Below, piece by piece: positions 34,321-42,619 of a DNA stretch of 42,619 bases; position 1 is the first letter of the stretch; the number at the start of each line of letters is the position of its first letter. The position numbers and the translations under genes are program-made. The DNA is from Candidatus Anaerobiospirillum merdipullorum. Its GTDB lineage: Bacteria > Pseudomonadota > Gammaproteobacteria > Enterobacterales > Succinivibrionaceae. The DNA is taken from assembly GCA_018883895.1 (NCBI GenBank), contig JAHLFG010000039.1:1-42619 (forward strand), given 5' to 3'. Under the pieces are notes generated by a model. It did not search any database, was not told where the DNA came from, and worked only from the letters and a program-made list of their open reading frames with translations.

Positions 34321-35202
34321 CTACTTGCTAGCTGCAGCGATCTGAGCCTGCACTTCATCGGCGAAGTTATCCACCTTCTTCTCGATGCCTTCGCCTACCT
34401 CTAAGCGCACGAAGGAAATCACATCAGCGTTGCCGTGCTCTTTGAGCATCTGGCCTACGGTGATGTTAGGGTCGCGAATGAAGGCCTGACCAGTTAAAGC
34501 CACCTCACCGGTGAACTTCTTCATACGGCCGGCAACCATCTTCTCGGCAATTTCCTTAGGCTTGCCGGAGTTCATGGCGATCTCGATCTGAATCTGACGC
34601 TCGCGCTCGACCACTTCAGCCGATACATCTTCCGGATGGACGAAGTCAGGCTTGGCAGCGCAGACGTGCATGGCCACATCCTTGGCCACTTCCTCATTGC
34701 CACCCTTTAAGGAGGCAATCACACCGATGCGGTGGTTGGAGTGCAGATACACACCTAAGTTGTCACCCTCAACGAAAGCCACACGACGCAGCTCTAAGTG
34801 CTCGCCAATCTTGGCAGTTAAAGCAGTTAAAGCATCCGCTAAGGTCTGGCCATCCACGGTCTGAGCCTTTAAGCTCTCAGCATCGGTGCAACCATTGGCT
34901 AAGGCGACATCGGCAGCCTTCTGGGCAAAAGCGGTGAACTCAGCGTTCTTGGCGGCAAAGTCGGTCTCAGAGTTAACTTCCACTAAGACGGCCTTGTTAC
35001 CCTCACGGGCAACCGCAATCACACCCTCAGCAGCAGTACGGCCAGCCTTCTTGGCAGCCTTAACCGCGCCGCTCTTTCTCATCTCTTCGATGGCAACTTC
35101 CATATTGCCATCAGCGGCCACTAAGGCCTTCTTGCAATCCATCATGCCGGCGCCGGTACGGTCGCGCAGCTCTTTGACCATGGCAGCAGTTACGTTGGCC
35201 AT
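34321..35202 (-). CDS. tsf: Elongation factor Ts
   Basis: The 293-aa factor exchanges GDP on EF-Tu. The N-terminal UBA-like domain with [17 protein letters not shown], and the core [13 protein letters not shown], are standard. It is 135 bp after rpsB; two hairpins in that gap may set the S2/EF-Ts ratio. Confidence 0.97.
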   Translation of the reverse strand: MANVTAAMVKELRDRTGAGMMDCKKALVAADGNMEVAIEEMRKSGAVKAAKKAGRTAAEGVIAVAREGNKAVLVEVNSETDFAAKNAEFTAFAQKAADVALANGCTDAESLKAQTVDGQTLADALTALTAKIGEHLELRRVAFVEGDNLGVYLHSNHRIGVIASLKGGNEEVAKDVAMHVCAAKPDFVHPEDVSAEVVERERQIQIEIAMNSGKPKEIAEKMVAGRMKKFTGEVALTGQAFIRDPNITVGQMLKEHGNADVISFVRLEVGEGIEKKVDNFADEVQAQIAAASK

Positions 35203-35256
35203 TTTTACATCCTCTTAAATAAGCTTTAGCATGACGCGGGGGCGATATGCTCTCAC

Positions 35257-35309
35257 CTCCGCTGTAAATAGGAGGATGCCCTACAAAAGCACGTCAAGCT
35301 TTGCAGGGC
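35257..35309 (-). other. Hairpins in the rpsB-tsf gap
   Basis: CCTCC / AGGAGG (35257-35261 / 35271-35276) and GCCCTAC...GCAGGGC (35278-35309, with G-U pairs) can fold in the transcript. E. coli has a structured spacer here too. No U-run follows, so full termination is unlikely. Confidence 0.5.
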
Positions 35310-35337
35310 AATCCAAAATGAGCTTTATTAGGCTAAA

Positions 35338-36111
35338 TTAAGCCTGCTCAGCCGGGGCAGCGGCCTCAGCTTCAGCCGGGGTCTCAACGGCGGCAGCATT
35401 AGCAGCAGCCTCAACCTCAGCACGGGTCATCTCAGCGCGGGCAGCGTTGATGGTCTCGACCACGCCCTTTAAGTACAGATCAACGGCACGAATAGCGTCG
35501 TCATTGCCCGGGATGACGTAGTTCACGCCGTCCGGATCAGAATTGGTATCGACCACTGCCACTACCGGAATACCTAAGTTGTTAGCTTCCTTAATGGCGA
35601 TGTGCTCAACTTCAGCGTCAATGACGAACAGGGCATCAGGTAAACCACCCATGTCCTTAATGCCGCCTAAAGAGCGGTTTAACTTCTCCAGCTCACGGGT
35701 ACGCAGCAGCGCTTCCTTCTTGGTCAGCTTATCAAAGGTACCGTCGGTGGACTGAACCTCAAGCTCCTTTAAGCGCTTAATGGACTGACGCACGGTCTTC
35801 CAGTTAGTGAGCATGCCGCCCAGCCAGCGGTGATCGACGTAGAACTGACCGCAAGCGGTAGCAGCCGGGCCGACCTTATCGCAGGCAGCGCGCTTGGTGC
35901 CGACAAACAGGATCTTGCCCTTGTGAGCTACGGTTGAGCTTAAGAAGTTCAGGGCTTCGTCATAGCACTGCACAGTCTTCTCTAAGTTGATGATGTGCAC
36001 ACCATTACGCGCACCGAAGATGAAAGGCTTCATCTTAGGATTCCAGTAACGGGTCTGATGGCCGAAGTGAACGCCTGCCTGCAGCATGTCGCGCATAGTA
36101 ATAGATGACAT
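35338..36111 (-). CDS. rpsB: Ribosomal protein S2
   Basis: The 257-aa protein begins [23 protein letters not shown], with [18 protein letters not shown] and [36 protein letters not shown]. The C-terminal about 35 residues are Ala/Glu-rich, longer than in E. coli S2 (241 aa). It is first in the long minus-strand cluster. Confidence 0.97.
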   Translation of the reverse strand: MSSITMRDMLQAGVHFGHQTRYWNPKMKPFIFGARNGVHIINLEKTVQCYDEALNFLSSTVAHKGKILFVGTKRAACDKVGPAATACGQFYVDHRWLGGMLTNWKTVRQSIKRLKELEVQSTDGTFDKLTKKEALLRTRELEKLNRSLGGIKDMGGLPDALFVIDAEVEHIAIKEANNLGIPVVAVVDTNSDPDGVNYVIPGNDDAIRAVDLYLKGVVETINAARAEMTRAEVEAAANAAAVETPAEAEAAAPAEQA

Positions 36112-36419
36112 AATTTACCTCAGATTTTGGGTTAAGCCTCCACTGCTCCGCAAGTCCAAACCGTGGTCTAAAACCGCCACGGCACCCTAAACTTACGTTA
36201 GTGGGCAGTGTGTGTTTTCCAAAATAAAATAAGTTAAACAACAAAAAGTTACACCTTTTTCATCCCCAGCTATAAAGCTAGTTGATAAAAAGGCGGCCTA
36301 TTTTACCATAAGCTTTAACTAAAATACGCGTTTTTATCGGTAAATCCGCGCAGTTTACGGCAGATAAATTTAAGCTTACTCACCTGACGACAGACCCGCT
36401 GTATCCAGGTCAGAAAAGG
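36112..36419. promoter_or_regulatory. Divergent rpsB / map control region
   Basis: The stretch has no gene. CCTTTTTCATC and GATAAAAAGG (36254-36264 / 36284-36293) form an imperfect inverted repeat around an AGCTATAAAGCT core. It could be a promoter-side operator or a hairpin in the rpsB leader. A/T-rich sequence at about 36215-36250 may hold the rpsB promoter. Confidence 0.4.
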
Positions 36420-36425
36420 TATAAT
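36420..36425 (+). promoter_or_regulatory. -10 box for map
   Basis: A perfect TATAAT, 50 bp before the chosen map start. An ATG at 36424 overlaps it and would lie upstream of transcription, which rules out that longer start. No good -35 is visible. Confidence 0.6.
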
Positions 36426-36474
36426 GGCGCAAACAAAATTAAGAGCAAGAATGTTATTTGAGGATAAGGCAACT

Positions 36475-37284
36475 ATGGCAGGGAATAAACTTGAGATCAT
36501 TTTAAAGTCGCCCAGTGAAATTGAAAAAATGCGGGTGGCCGGGCGTTTGGCAGGGCAAGTGCTTGAAATGATCGCCCCCTACGTCAAGCCCGGGATTTCT
36601 ACCTTGGAGCTTGATGAAATTATGCGCGATTATATCGAAAACAAAGAGCAGGCCATTTCCGCTTGCTTTAACTATCAAGGCTATCCGCGCTATACCTGCA
36701 TTAGTGTCAATGAAGAGGTCTGCCACGGCATTCCGTCACCGGCCCATCATCTGCGCGAGGGCGATATCGTCAATATCGATGTCACGGTGATTAAGGAGGG
36801 CTTTCATGGCGATACCTCGATGATGTTTATTGTCGGGGACAAGACCACTCCGCTGCGCCAACGCGTCTGCCAATGCGCCCAAGAGTCGATGTATGCCGCC
36901 ATTCGTGCGGTAGGCCCGGGACGCAACTTACAGATAGTAGGTCAAACCATTGCCCCGCTGGCCCATAAATACGGTTTTTCCATTGTGCGTGATTACACCG
37001 GCCACGGCATTGGCCAGGGCTTTCATGAAGATCCGCCGGTATTCCATCATGTCAATCACGTGTCGGTGATCTTAGAGCCGGGTATGACCTTTACCATTGA
37101 GCCAATGATCAATGCCGGCACCTGGAAGTGCCGCGTCAATCATAAAAACGGCTGGACCGTGACTACGCGCGATAAGATGCCCTCGGCTCAATATGAGCAC
37201 ACGGTTTTAATCACTGATGATGGTGTGGAAGTGCTGACCTTACGTGAGCATGAAGACTTCCCGCGCATCCTGCACACGGTATAA
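36475..37284 (+). CDS. map: Methionine aminopeptidase, type I
   Basis: The 269-aa metalloprotease removes initiator Met from nascent proteins. YPRYTCISVNEEVCHGIP, NIDVTVIKEGFHGDTS (Asp ligands), GHGIGQGFHEDPPV (His) and the Glu of TIEPMI make the dinuclear metal site. The ATG at 36475 agrees with family length and lies downstream of the promoter. glnD begins 8 bp after it. Confidence 0.96.
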   Translation: MAGNKLEIILKSPSEIEKMRVAGRLAGQVLEMIAPYVKPGISTLELDEIMRDYIENKEQAISACFNYQGYPRYTCISVNEEVCHGIPSPAHHLREGDIVNIDVTVIKEGFHGDTSMMFIVGDKTTPLRQRVCQCAQESMYAAIRAVGPGRNLQIVGQTIAPLAHKYGFSIVRDYTGHGIGQGFHEDPPVFHHVNHVSVILEPGMTFTIEPMINAGTWKCRVNHKNGWTVTTRDKMPSAQYEHTVLITDDGVEVLTLREHEDFPRILHTV

Positions 37285-37292
37285 GCGCACGC

Positions 37293-39968
37293 ATGTACGA
37301 AAAGCTCGCCATCCCCAAGGACTTTAGTAAGGACGCCCCGGCCTTGGTGTGCCCGTTTAAGCGTAAGCTTGACGAGATCTCCATTAAAGCCGGGCGCGAA
37401 TATTTAAAAGCTTTTTCCGAGCACCTCTGTCAGCTCTTTGACGATGGCTTTGCCATCTCCCAATTATTGACTCTCCGCTCGGACTTTACCGATGCTCTGT
37501 TAAAGCAGATCTATACCCACTTTAATTTGCAACAGTTCCCCTATTTGGCCTTAATCGCCGTCGGCGGTTATGGGCGGCGGGAGCTGTTTTTAATGTCCGA
37601 TATCGATATCTTGGTGCTCTCCTCAGTCGATCCGCTGCCCGATGAGGCTAAGGCGGCCATTGAGCCCTTTATCTCCTTTTTATGGGATTTGAAGTTGGAT
37701 ATCGGCTCGTCGGTGCGCACCATCCCGGAAACGGTGCTAGAAAGTAGGCAAGATCTCACCATTGAAACTAATCTCTTAGAGCGCCGTTTGGTCGCCGGAT
37801 CCTATTTGACCTTAACCTTATTAAAAGATGCCTTAGATAAGGATACCTATTGGGATCCCAAGCGCTTTTTGCGCGCCAAGATTCACGAGCAAATTGAACG
37901 CCATCATTTGTATAAGGACACGGCCTATCTCTTAGAGCCGGATATTAAAAATAACCCCGGGGGCCTGCGCGACATACAAGTCATGCAATGGATTGCCAAT
38001 TTCCATTTCAACGCGCGCACCCTTGAGGATATGTACAAGCAAGGGCTACTTGAGCCTGAAGAATTTGAAGAGCTCTGTTTGTGCCGTCATGTCCTAGGGG
38101 CGGTACGTTATGCGCTACATATCACCACGCGCCGCGAGGACAATCGTTTGACGCTGGACAGTCAAAAGAATGTCGCCGCACTGTTGGGCTTTGGCACTGA
38201 AGGTAATCTGCCCGTAGAGCGTTTAATGCGCGTGTTCTTTCGTACGGTAAGGCGGGTGCGCGAACTTAACTCCATGACCTTGCAGTTAGAAACCTTGCGC
38301 ATTACGGGTCATTTGGGCGATGATAGGCCGCTGTATTTAGACGGTTGCTTTATCAAACGCGGTCCTTTAATTGACATTGCCGATCCCGATATCTTTACCG
38401 TCGAGCCTTGGCGCATGTTAGAGCTTTTTTATGTCATCGCCAAACAAGATGATGTCTTGGGACTGCATGTAAATTGCCTGCGTCATCTGCGCGCAGCAAG
38501 AAGAGCCATTAACTTTTATTTAATTGAAATCCCACGCTGTCGCGCTATCTTCAAGCAAATTTTAGAAGATCCAGATTGTCTTTCCACCGCCCTGCCCTTA
38601 ATGCATGAGCATCGCATTTTATCGGCCTATATGCCCCAATGGGAGAGCATTGAAGGACTGTCACAATTTGATATGTTCCACACCTATACCGTCGATGAAC
38701 ATATCATCCGCGTCCTCAAAAACATCGCCCTTTTTGCCCAAAGCACCGAGCAACGCCATTTACTCTTTCGCAATATCTTCCATCAGATCTCCGAGCCCAT
38801 CATTTTAATTACCGCCGCCTTTTTACATGATATTGCCAAGGGGCAAGGCGGGCATCATGCTGAGCTTGGCGCCAAGGAAGCCCTCTATTTCTGTCAGTTA
38901 CAGGGCTTTACTAAATATCAAAGTAAACTTATCTCGTGGCTGGTGGCTCATCATTTAGTGATGTCCGCGACCGCCTTGCGCCGTGATATTACCGATCCTG
39001 AGGTCATCAATAACTTTGCGCGCATGATGCAAGATGAAGAGCATTTGGATTTGCTCTATTGCCTCAGTGTGGCCGATATTGCCGCCACGAATGATAGAGA
39101 ATGGAACTCGTGGAAAGACAGTATCTTTCGTAAGTTCTACTTTGCCGTGCGCCAGGCTCTGCGCCAAGGCCTCGAGCAGCCGCAGGATTTGAGCTTACAT
39201 GTACTTGAAAATAAGCAACAGGCCTTAAAGCTGTGTCGGCATATTAGTGAAGAGCGTGCGCAAATGTGGTGGGCACAATTGCCACCTACCTACTTTATTC
39301 AATACACCCCGCCGGAAATTGCCTGGCATACGCGCAATATCTTGCAACATGAGCGCGAGCAAGAGCCCTTAATTCTCTTTGCCCAGCATCAGGATTTGGG
39401 CACCGAGCTTTTTATCTATCAAAAATACGGCCGCTTTGACTTTGCGCGTGCCGCCTGCGTGATGGCCGGCAAGCGTTTGAGTGTCAGCTCAGCGGAGATC
39501 GTGCAAAGCCACGATCACGGCACTTTATGCACCATAAAGTTCCATACCCCGCAAGGCACGTGCTTAGATAACGATCGTTTGCACAATTTACGCCGCTCGC
39601 TCTTGACTGGACTTACGCAAGAGCCCAATTTGTCAAAGCTCAAGCTACCGCGCTTTAGTAGTCCCTTCGACATTCCGCCACAGGTGGAATTTCTCAATCA
39701 TGCCGAAAGCAAACACACCAGCATCGAGATTTCAACTCTTGACACCCCGGGCCTATTGGCTAAGATTGGGATCACTTTGAAAAATTTAGGCTGCTCCATT
39801 CTTTCAGCCCGCATCACCACCACCGGTGAACGCGCCGATGACTTCTTTACCTTAGTAAGTAGCGCCGGCACGGCCTTAAATCAAGAAGAGCAGCGTCAAG
39901 TCAAGGGCGCCCTGCTCACGGCACTTGCCTCCCCAGGCGGCAAACCTCATAGCAGCGCCACGACCTAA
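37293..39968 (+). CDS. glnD: PII uridylyltransferase/uridylyl-removing enzyme
   Basis: The 891-aa sensor of glutamine modifies PII. It has a nucleotidyltransferase domain with [17 protein letters not shown] (about 91-107). An HD domain with [18 protein letters not shown] (about 508-525) removes UMP. Two C-terminal ACT domains follow (about 700-780 and 810-885; [13 protein letters not shown]). Length matches E. coli GlnD (890 aa). It implies a PII-based nitrogen control circuit. Confidence 0.97.
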   Translation: MYEKLAIPKDFSKDAPALVCPFKRKLDEISIKAGREYLKAFSEHLCQLFDDGFAISQLLTLRSDFTDALLKQIYTHFNLQQFPYLALIAVGGYGRRELFLMSDIDILVLSSVDPLPDEAKAAIEPFISFLWDLKLDIGSSVRTIPETVLESRQDLTIETNLLERRLVAGSYLTLTLLKDALDKDTYWDPKRFLRAKIHEQIERHHLYKDTAYLLEPDIKNNPGGLRDIQVMQWIANFHFNARTLEDMYKQGLLEPEEFEELCLCRHVLGAVRYALHITTRREDNRLTLDSQKNVAALLGFGTEGNLPVERLMRVFFRTVRRVRELNSMTLQLETLRITGHLGDDRPLYLDGCFIKRGPLIDIADPDIFTVEPWRMLELFYVIAKQDDVLGLHVNCLRHLRAARRAINFYLIEIPRCRAIFKQILEDPDCLSTALPLMHEHRILSAYMPQWESIEGLSQFDMFHTYTVDEHIIRVLKNIALFAQSTEQRHLLFRNIFHQISEPIILITAAFLHDIAKGQGGHHAELGAKEALYFCQLQGFTKYQSKLISWLVAHHLVMSATALRRDITDPEVINNFARMMQDEEHLDLLYCLSVADIAATNDREWNSWKDSIFRKFYFAVRQALRQGLEQPQDLSLHVLENKQQALKLCRHISEERAQMWWAQLPPTYFIQYTPPEIAWHTRNILQHEREQEPLILFAQHQDLGTELFIYQKYGRFDFARAACVMAGKRLSVSSAEIVQSHDHGTLCTIKFHTPQGTCLDNDRLHNLRRSLLTGLTQEPNLSKLKLPRFSSPFDIPPQVEFLNHAESKHTSIEISTLDTPGLLAKIGITLKNLGCSILSARITTTGERADDFFTLVSSAGTALNQEEQRQVKGALLTALASPGGKPHSSATT

Positions 39969-39984
39969 CATATTGGAGAAAAGC

Positions 39985-40833
39985 ATGTCCGAGCAAACCT
40001 TACAGAGCATTATTGAAACTGCTTTTGACAATCGCGCACAAATTAGCGCCAAGACCGCCGATGAGAATCTGCGCGCCGCCATCGCCGATGTAATTTCCGG
40101 CCTTGATGATGGTACCTTACGCGTCGCCGAAAAAATTGATGGCGATTGGCAGGTCAATCAGTGGGTAAAGAAGGCTGTACTGCTCTCTTTTCGCTTAGAG
40201 GACAATAAAATCACCCCGGGTGCCGGGTGCAATTTCTATGACAAGGTGCCGCTGAAGTTTGAAGGCTGGACGGCCAAGCAATTTGATGAAGCCGGTTTAC
40301 GTGCCGTGCCGGGGGCGGTGGTGCGTCGTGGCTCCTACTTAGAACGCGATGTGGTCTTAATGCCGTCCTTTGTTAATATCGGTGCGCGTGTCGGTGAAGG
40401 CACCATGGTTGATACCTGGGCTACCGTCGGCTCTTGTGCACAGGTAGGTAAGCATGTGCACTTATCCGGTGGCGCCGGCATTGGCGGTGTGTTAGAGCCC
40501 ATTCAGGCAGGTCCTACCATTATTGAAGACAATTGCTTTATCGGTGCGCGCTCGGAAATCGTTGAAGGCGTGATCGTCGGTGAAGGCTCGGTGATTTCAA
40601 TGGGTGTCTTTATTGGTAAGTCCACCCGCATCTATGATCGTCAGACTGGGGAAATCTTCTACGGTCGCGTGCCGCCGCGCTCTGTGGTGGTAGCAGGCTC
40701 CCTGCCGTCAAAGAGTGGCAATTGCTCACTTTATGCCGCCATCATCGTCAAGCGCGTGGATGAGAAGACCTTATCTAAGATTAACCTCAATGAGCTCCTG
40801 CGTACTGCGCAAGAAGAGGCAACTGAGCTCTAA
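39985..40833 (+). CDS. dapD: Tetrahydrodipicolinate N-succinyltransferase
   Basis: The 282-aa hexapeptide-repeat enzyme makes N-succinyl-2-amino-6-oxopimelate in the lysine/diaminopimelate pathway. [46 protein letters not shown] and [24 protein letters not shown] are diagnostic. The ATG at 39985 with GGAGAA at 39975-39980 is chosen over 39925, which overlaps glnD and lacks family support. It shows the succinylase branch is used. Confidence 0.97.
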   Translation: MSEQTLQSIIETAFDNRAQISAKTADENLRAAIADVISGLDDGTLRVAEKIDGDWQVNQWVKKAVLLSFRLEDNKITPGAGCNFYDKVPLKFEGWTAKQFDEAGLRAVPGAVVRRGSYLERDVVLMPSFVNIGARVGEGTMVDTWATVGSCAQVGKHVHLSGGAGIGGVLEPIQAGPTIIEDNCFIGARSEIVEGVIVGEGSVISMGVFIGKSTRIYDRQTGEIFYGRVPPRSVVVAGSLPSKSGNCSLYAAIIVKRVDEKTLSKINLNELLRTAQEEATEL

Positions 40834-40870
40834 GCGCAAGCTTAATTTTTAATCATCCTTGTTTTTGTGT

Positions 40871-40897
40871 ATGCCGCTTAAAAGCGGCATTTTTGTT
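40871..40897 (+). terminator. Intrinsic terminator after dapD
   Basis: ATGCCGCTT (40871-40879) and AAGCGGCAT (40882-40890) form a 9-bp stem with a minimal loop, followed by TTTTGTT. Confidence 0.9.
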
Positions 40898-40930
40898 GCA
40901 CACCCAAGCCCTGCTACCGCGCTCTGACGC

Positions 40931-41614
40931 TTAGCGCTTGGCGCTTAAATTAAGCAATAGGCGCGTTAAAATGGCGCCTATGAACATGCAGGCGACCACT
41001 TGCGCCGCCCCATCGATAAGGCCAAAGATTTTGGGGGCGTCATAATCAAAAAACGAAAAACTTGCCTGCAAGGTAAGTTTATCTAACATCTCCCAAGTAC
41101 AAAGCTTACTTAAACCATACAGCGCCGCAGGAAACAAACAAATGGCGCACAGTATCGCCACCGTGCTGCCCAAATTATCCTTTAAAAGTGCATAGAGTTT
41201 GCTGACATGGACCCCACCGTGCAAACCTACAAAAATAAGAAAATAAGCGGCGCCGGCATTGTGCAAGGTACGCATATCAGGCCCTGCAGAAAGATTTAAA
41301 AAGGCAAAGACATGTTGGGAGATGGCAATGCCGCTTACCATGGTCACGATAAAAGCAAGCATCAGCCCTAAGGCAATAAAATTGCGATAGAGCATATAGG
41401 GACTTATATGCTCCGGCCACAGATGGGCGATGCTCCAACGATTAACCCAGAGATGATGGATGGTCAGGAGGGCTACAATCACCGCAACATATTCATGCAC
41501 CAAGACGTCAGTTAGGCGCTCAAGTAATACTGTCAGCCACAGCAGACCCAACAAGATAAAAAAGACACTGCGCCGCATAAAAGCGGCGCATAATTTTTGT
41601 CCGACATTGGCCAT
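40931..41614 (-). CDS. DUF4405-like membrane protein, probable b-type cytochrome
   Basis: The 227-aa protein has about six transmembrane helices. His40 and His53/54 in LVHEYVAVIVALLTIHHLWVNRW, and His118 and His132/136 in TLHNAGAAYFLIFVGLHGGVH, are spaced like axial heme ligands on helices. This pattern is seen in DUF4405 proteins, thought to be membrane cytochromes. It lies 16 bp after an exported flavodoxin, so the two likely form an electron-transfer pair across the inner membrane. Heme binding is inferred, not shown. Confidence 0.65.
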   Translation of the reverse strand: MANVGQKLCAAFMRRSVFFILLGLLWLTVLLERLTDVLVHEYVAVIVALLTIHHLWVNRWSIAHLWPEHISPYMLYRNFIALGLMLAFIVTMVSGIAISQHVFAFLNLSAGPDMRTLHNAGAAYFLIFVGLHGGVHVSKLYALLKDNLGSTVAILCAICLFPAALYGLSKLCTWEMLDKLTLQASFSFFDYDAPKIFGLIDGAAQVVACMFIGAILTRLLLNLSAKR

Positions 41615-41630
41615 TAAATCACCGCCTTAC

Positions 41631-42245
41631 TTATTGCGGCAGCTCTAAGTCCTGCAAGAACTCTTGCATCTCAGTTTTCACGTCCTCATCAAAGACGCTC
41701 CGGCCACGATGCTGATAGCCCTCTAAGATAGTGCTTTGCGGTAGGGCTGCCTGTAAGTCTTGTATCGAGTGCCCCCAACGGCTTCCTTCGTGAGTGGTAA
41801 GCGGGATCACGACCTTGCCATTTAAAGCGCCGGTGTCAAATAAGGTGGCAAAGGCCATCGGGTAGGAGCCCCACCAGCACGGATAGGCCACAAAGACCAC
41901 ATCATAGGAACTTAAATCCGGAATGCTCTTAAGCTTAGGGCGAACATTTTGCTCTTGCTCGCTACGCGCCTTATCGACCACCGCATCATAGTCATTGCCA
42001 TAGGGCTCGACCTGCTCTAAGCTAAACTTGTCCGCGCCGGTCATAGTGACCACCAAATCGGCCAAATGCTCGGTATTGCCGACGGTACGATCGCCATAAT
42101 AATCGTCCCCGCCTTCACGATTGTGAATTAAAGAATAGAAGACGACGGCCGTTTTGTGTTGTGAAAAGTCAGCCGCCTGCGCGCCCACGGCCGTAACCGT
42201 GGCGGCCACTAAGCCCGCTGCCATTAATAACTTCTTAAAAAACAT
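41631..42245 (-). CDS. Exported flavodoxin-like protein
   Basis: The 204-aa protein has a clear signal peptide (residues 1-24, ending GAQA), then a flavodoxin fold. VVFYSLIHNREGGDDYYGDRTVGNTEHLADLV holds the phosphate-binding loop, and VVFVAYPCWWGSYPMAF holds the flavin-ring loop. Flavodoxins are normally cytoplasmic, so export is unusual. It is the first gene of the pair with the membrane protein. It may carry electrons to or from periplasmic partners. Whether it binds FMN is inferred. Confidence 0.8.
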   Translation of the reverse strand: MFFKKLLMAAGLVAATVTAVGAQAADFSQHKTAVVFYSLIHNREGGDDYYGDRTVGNTEHLADLVVTMTGADKFSLEQVEPYGNDYDAVVDKARSEQEQNVRPKLKSIPDLSSYDVVFVAYPCWWGSYPMAFATLFDTGALNGKVVIPLTTHEGSRWGHSIQDLQAALPQSTILEGYQHRGRSVFDEDVKTEMQEFLQDLELPQ

Positions 42246-42492
42246 TTTGCTATCTCCTCATGAATGATAAATGCCGCCCCTTGCTTACTGGCAAGTTTGC
42301 GATAGTTTGAGTATAACGAGGAAGCTAGCTTAATGAAAAATACTATCTTGCTATCTGCCCTTATACCTAAAACGTATGACTGTGGCTCTCAGGGCTAACT
42401 TTATCATTTAGCGTTAGTTTTTGCTAAGGTGTGGCAAAATCGTGCTATTACCCTCACCAGGCGCGGCGGAAAAATTTTTCTGCTGCCTTAAA
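42246..42492. promoter_or_regulatory. Upstream region of the flavodoxin gene
   Basis: On the minus strand TTATACT at about 42311-42317 is a -10 candidate. TAACTTTATCATTTAGCGTTA near 42396-42417 contains inverted CTAAC / GTTAG arms, related to the TTAGC dyads at 12759. No gene is seen. Confidence 0.4.
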
Positions 42493-42619
42493 ATCGGGTA
42501 GGGAGGATTTTACTCGCCCCTCCCACACCGCATTACCGGCGTGCCGTTCGGCACCGGGCGGTTTCTCAATCTTATCGAGCAGTGCCCCAATCCCGGGCAT
42601 TGCTCAGCCAGGTCCATCC
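42493..42619 (-). mobile_element. 3' end of a group II intron (partial)
   Basis: On the minus strand a domain V-like hairpin lies at 42527-42562: ACCGC, CCGG, TGCC around GAAC, GGCA, a 2-nt CG bulge, CCGG, then a 4-nt TAAT insert, and GCGGT. A domain VI-like stem GGGAGG / CCTCCC (42519-42524 / 42501-42506) follows, ending in TACCCGAT at 42493, an AT end as group II introns have. The rest, including any intron-encoded reverse transcriptase, lies beyond the window. The TAAT insert may mean decay. The alternative is an unrelated structured repeat. Confidence 0.55.

Noticed and set aside
36424-36474. Longer map start at 36424
   Set aside because: That ATG overlaps a perfect TATAAT, so it would lie upstream of the transcript start.
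42440-42492. A fourth copy of the small-RNA family near the right end
   Set aside because: Only an AAAAATTTTT tract is shared; there is no sigma-E box, stem 1 or terminator.
1-42619. tRNA or rRNA genes
   Set aside because: No T-loop/anticodon arrangement or rRNA core motif was seen on either strand.

Overview
The window looks like chromosomal DNA from a gammaproteobacterium. The minus-strand cluster rpsB-tsf-pyrH-frr-uppS-cdsA-dxr-rseP-bamA-skp-lpxD-fabZ-lpxA-lpxB-rnhB-accA, with map-glnD-dapD diverging from rpsB, has the order known from Escherichia coli. LolCDE, BamA, Skp and LpxA/B/D mean an outer membrane with lipid A. DnaT-like, CutC and YddA-like proteins also fit this class. My best guess is an anaerobic gut lineage such as Succinivibrionaceae, but that is inference. 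Both window ends lie in mobile DNA: a TnpB-type element end on the left and a group II intron 3' end on the right. This suggests an assembly contig broken at multicopy repeats.

Layout. 1-127: right end of an IS200/IS605 (TnpB) element with an omega-RNA-like fold. 368-2587: DnaT-like gene, folP, ZIP metal transporter. 2686-3954 (minus): O-acetylhomoserine sulfhydrylase. 4301-9014: amino-acid binding protein, lolC-lolD-lolE, DJ-1/YajL. 9083-11707 (minus): YddA/SbmA-like ABC exporter and a HAD phosphatase. 11889-12650: cutC. 13236-17561: a GntR/UTRA regulator followed by an ADP-ribosylglycohydrolase, a PfkB sugar kinase and an NCS1 permease, resembling E. coli yegW/yegU/yegV but with a different transporter. 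17562-19019: a gene-free stretch with two small-RNA copies and a CRISPR-like mini-array. 19020-36111 (minus): the long envelope, lipid and translation cluster ending in accA-tilS. 36475-40833: map, glnD, dapD. 40931-42245 (minus): a membrane cytochrome-b-like protein and an exported flavodoxin. 42493-42619: group II intron end.

The main discovery is a family of three intergenic elements at about 12897-13018, 17603-17723 and 18870-18993. Each carries an extracytoplasmic stress (sigma-E/RpoE) promoter of the form GRAACTT, exactly 16 bases, TCTAA, with A/T tracts upstream. Each promoter is followed by an approximately 90-nt RNA with three stem-loops, the last an intrinsic terminator. Stems are kept by wobble or paired changes while loops vary. 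I infer three paralogous sigma-E-dependent small RNAs, functionally comparable to RybB/MicA of enterobacteria. They sit on the same chromosome segment as the envelope-assembly genes (bamA, skp, rseP, lpx, lol) that sigma-E circuits usually protect. RseP, encoded here, is the protease that releases sigma-E in E. coli.
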